NCBI GenBank assembly: GCA_030432795.1
Contig: JAUILW010000190.1
Span: 1 to 6,527, forward strand
DNA: 6,527 bases
Direction of reading: 5' to 3'
Source of the DNA: Gammaproteobacteria bacterium
Lineage (GTDB): Bacteria > Pseudomonadota > Gammaproteobacteria > Pseudomonadales > Azotimanducaceae
Position 1 is the first letter of the stretch, and every line of letters begins with the position of its first letter. Under the pieces are notes generated by a model. It made no database searches. It saw nothing but the letters and a program-made list of their open reading frames with translations, and had not been told where the DNA came from. The translations under genes and the position numbers were made by a program. This document shows positions 6,374-6,527 of this stretch, one piece after another.

Positions 6374-6527
6374 ATGCCAAGTAGACCGATGGACGATAAA
6401 GATCGGGAAATCCTCCGGCATCTCCAGGACAACGCTCGCCTGACCAACGCGGAGCTGGCCGAGCGCGTCAATCTGTCGCCCTCCCCCTGTCTGCGCCGCG
6501 TGCGCCGGCTGGAAGAGGAAGGGGTGA
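6374..6527 (+). CDS. Lrp/AsnC-family transcriptional regulator, N-terminal part (3' partial)
   Basis: Fifty-one codons are visible before the window ends; a full member is about 150-160 residues. The sequence shows the classic Lrp helix-turn-helix: DDKDREILRHLQDNARLT at about 7-24, then NAELAERVNLSPSPCLRRV at 25-43 and RRLEEEGV at 44-51. The LSPSPCLRRV recognition-helix region is almost the family consensus. The missing C-terminal half would be the RAM (amino-acid-binding, oligomerising) domain. It is divergent from the E1 operon with a shared 123-bp control region, so it is probably that operon's local regulator. P. putida MdeR occupies the same position relative to mdeB. The start could be the ATG at 6374 or the in-frame ATG at 6389; neither has a strong Shine-Dalgarno (AGGGA at 6355-6359 is rather far from 6374), and 6374 is used as the longer option. 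Confidence 0.93.
   Translation, partial: MPSRPMDDKDREILRHLQDNARLTNAELAERVNLSPSPCLRRVRRLEEEGV

Overview
The window is GC-rich and densely packed, with codon use typical of a high-GC proteobacterium. The homodimeric (AceE-type) 2-oxoacid dehydrogenase E1 facing an Lrp/AsnC regulator, plus a small gammaproteobacterial-looking zinc-ribbon protein, suggest a gammaproteobacterium. That placement is an inference from gene content, not from a marker gene. No rRNA, tRNA, CRISPR array, insertion sequence or prophage signature was seen.

Layout, left to right. (1) Bases 2-1920, plus strand: two translationally coupled genes. The first is a DUF1295 / steroid 5-alpha-reductase-like membrane protein cut off at its 5' end by the window edge. 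The second overlaps it by 4 bp (ATGA) and is a complete FAD-dependent oxidase of the sugar-1,4-lactone oxidase family. (2) Bases 1908-1940: a tight convergent junction with a GC-rich hairpin over the stop codon of the oxidase gene. (3) Bases 6250 down to 1938, minus strand: a probable four-gene operon. Its order is a homodimeric 2-oxoacid dehydrogenase E1 (AceE/MdeB-like, 855 aa), a VOC-superfamily protein (124 aa), a zinc-less medium-chain reductase (373 aa) and a 65-aa putative zinc-ribbon protein. Gaps are 39, 7 and 4 bp. (4) Bases 6251-6373: a relatively AT-rich divergent control region with an 8-bp inverted repeat and candidate -10 elements. (5) Bases 6374-6527, plus strand: the N-terminal winged-helix DNA-binding part of an Lrp/AsnC regulator, cut off by the window end.

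How the genes may work together. The regulator and the E1 gene share one control region and are divergent, so the Lrp-type protein probably senses an amino acid or its 2-oxoacid and controls the E1 operon. This resembles the mdeR/mdeB part of the Pseudomonas putida methionine-catabolism locus, although no methionine gamma-lyase gene (mdeA) lies between them here. No E2 or E3 gene follows the E1, so it must use lipoyl partners encoded elsewhere or act with different partners. The VOC and reductase genes in the same transcription unit suggest further processing of a carbonyl or acyl product, but the substrate cannot be read from the sequence. The plus-strand pair on the left is a separate unit, probably for membrane-associated lipid or isoprenoid-type redox chemistry of unknown substrate.
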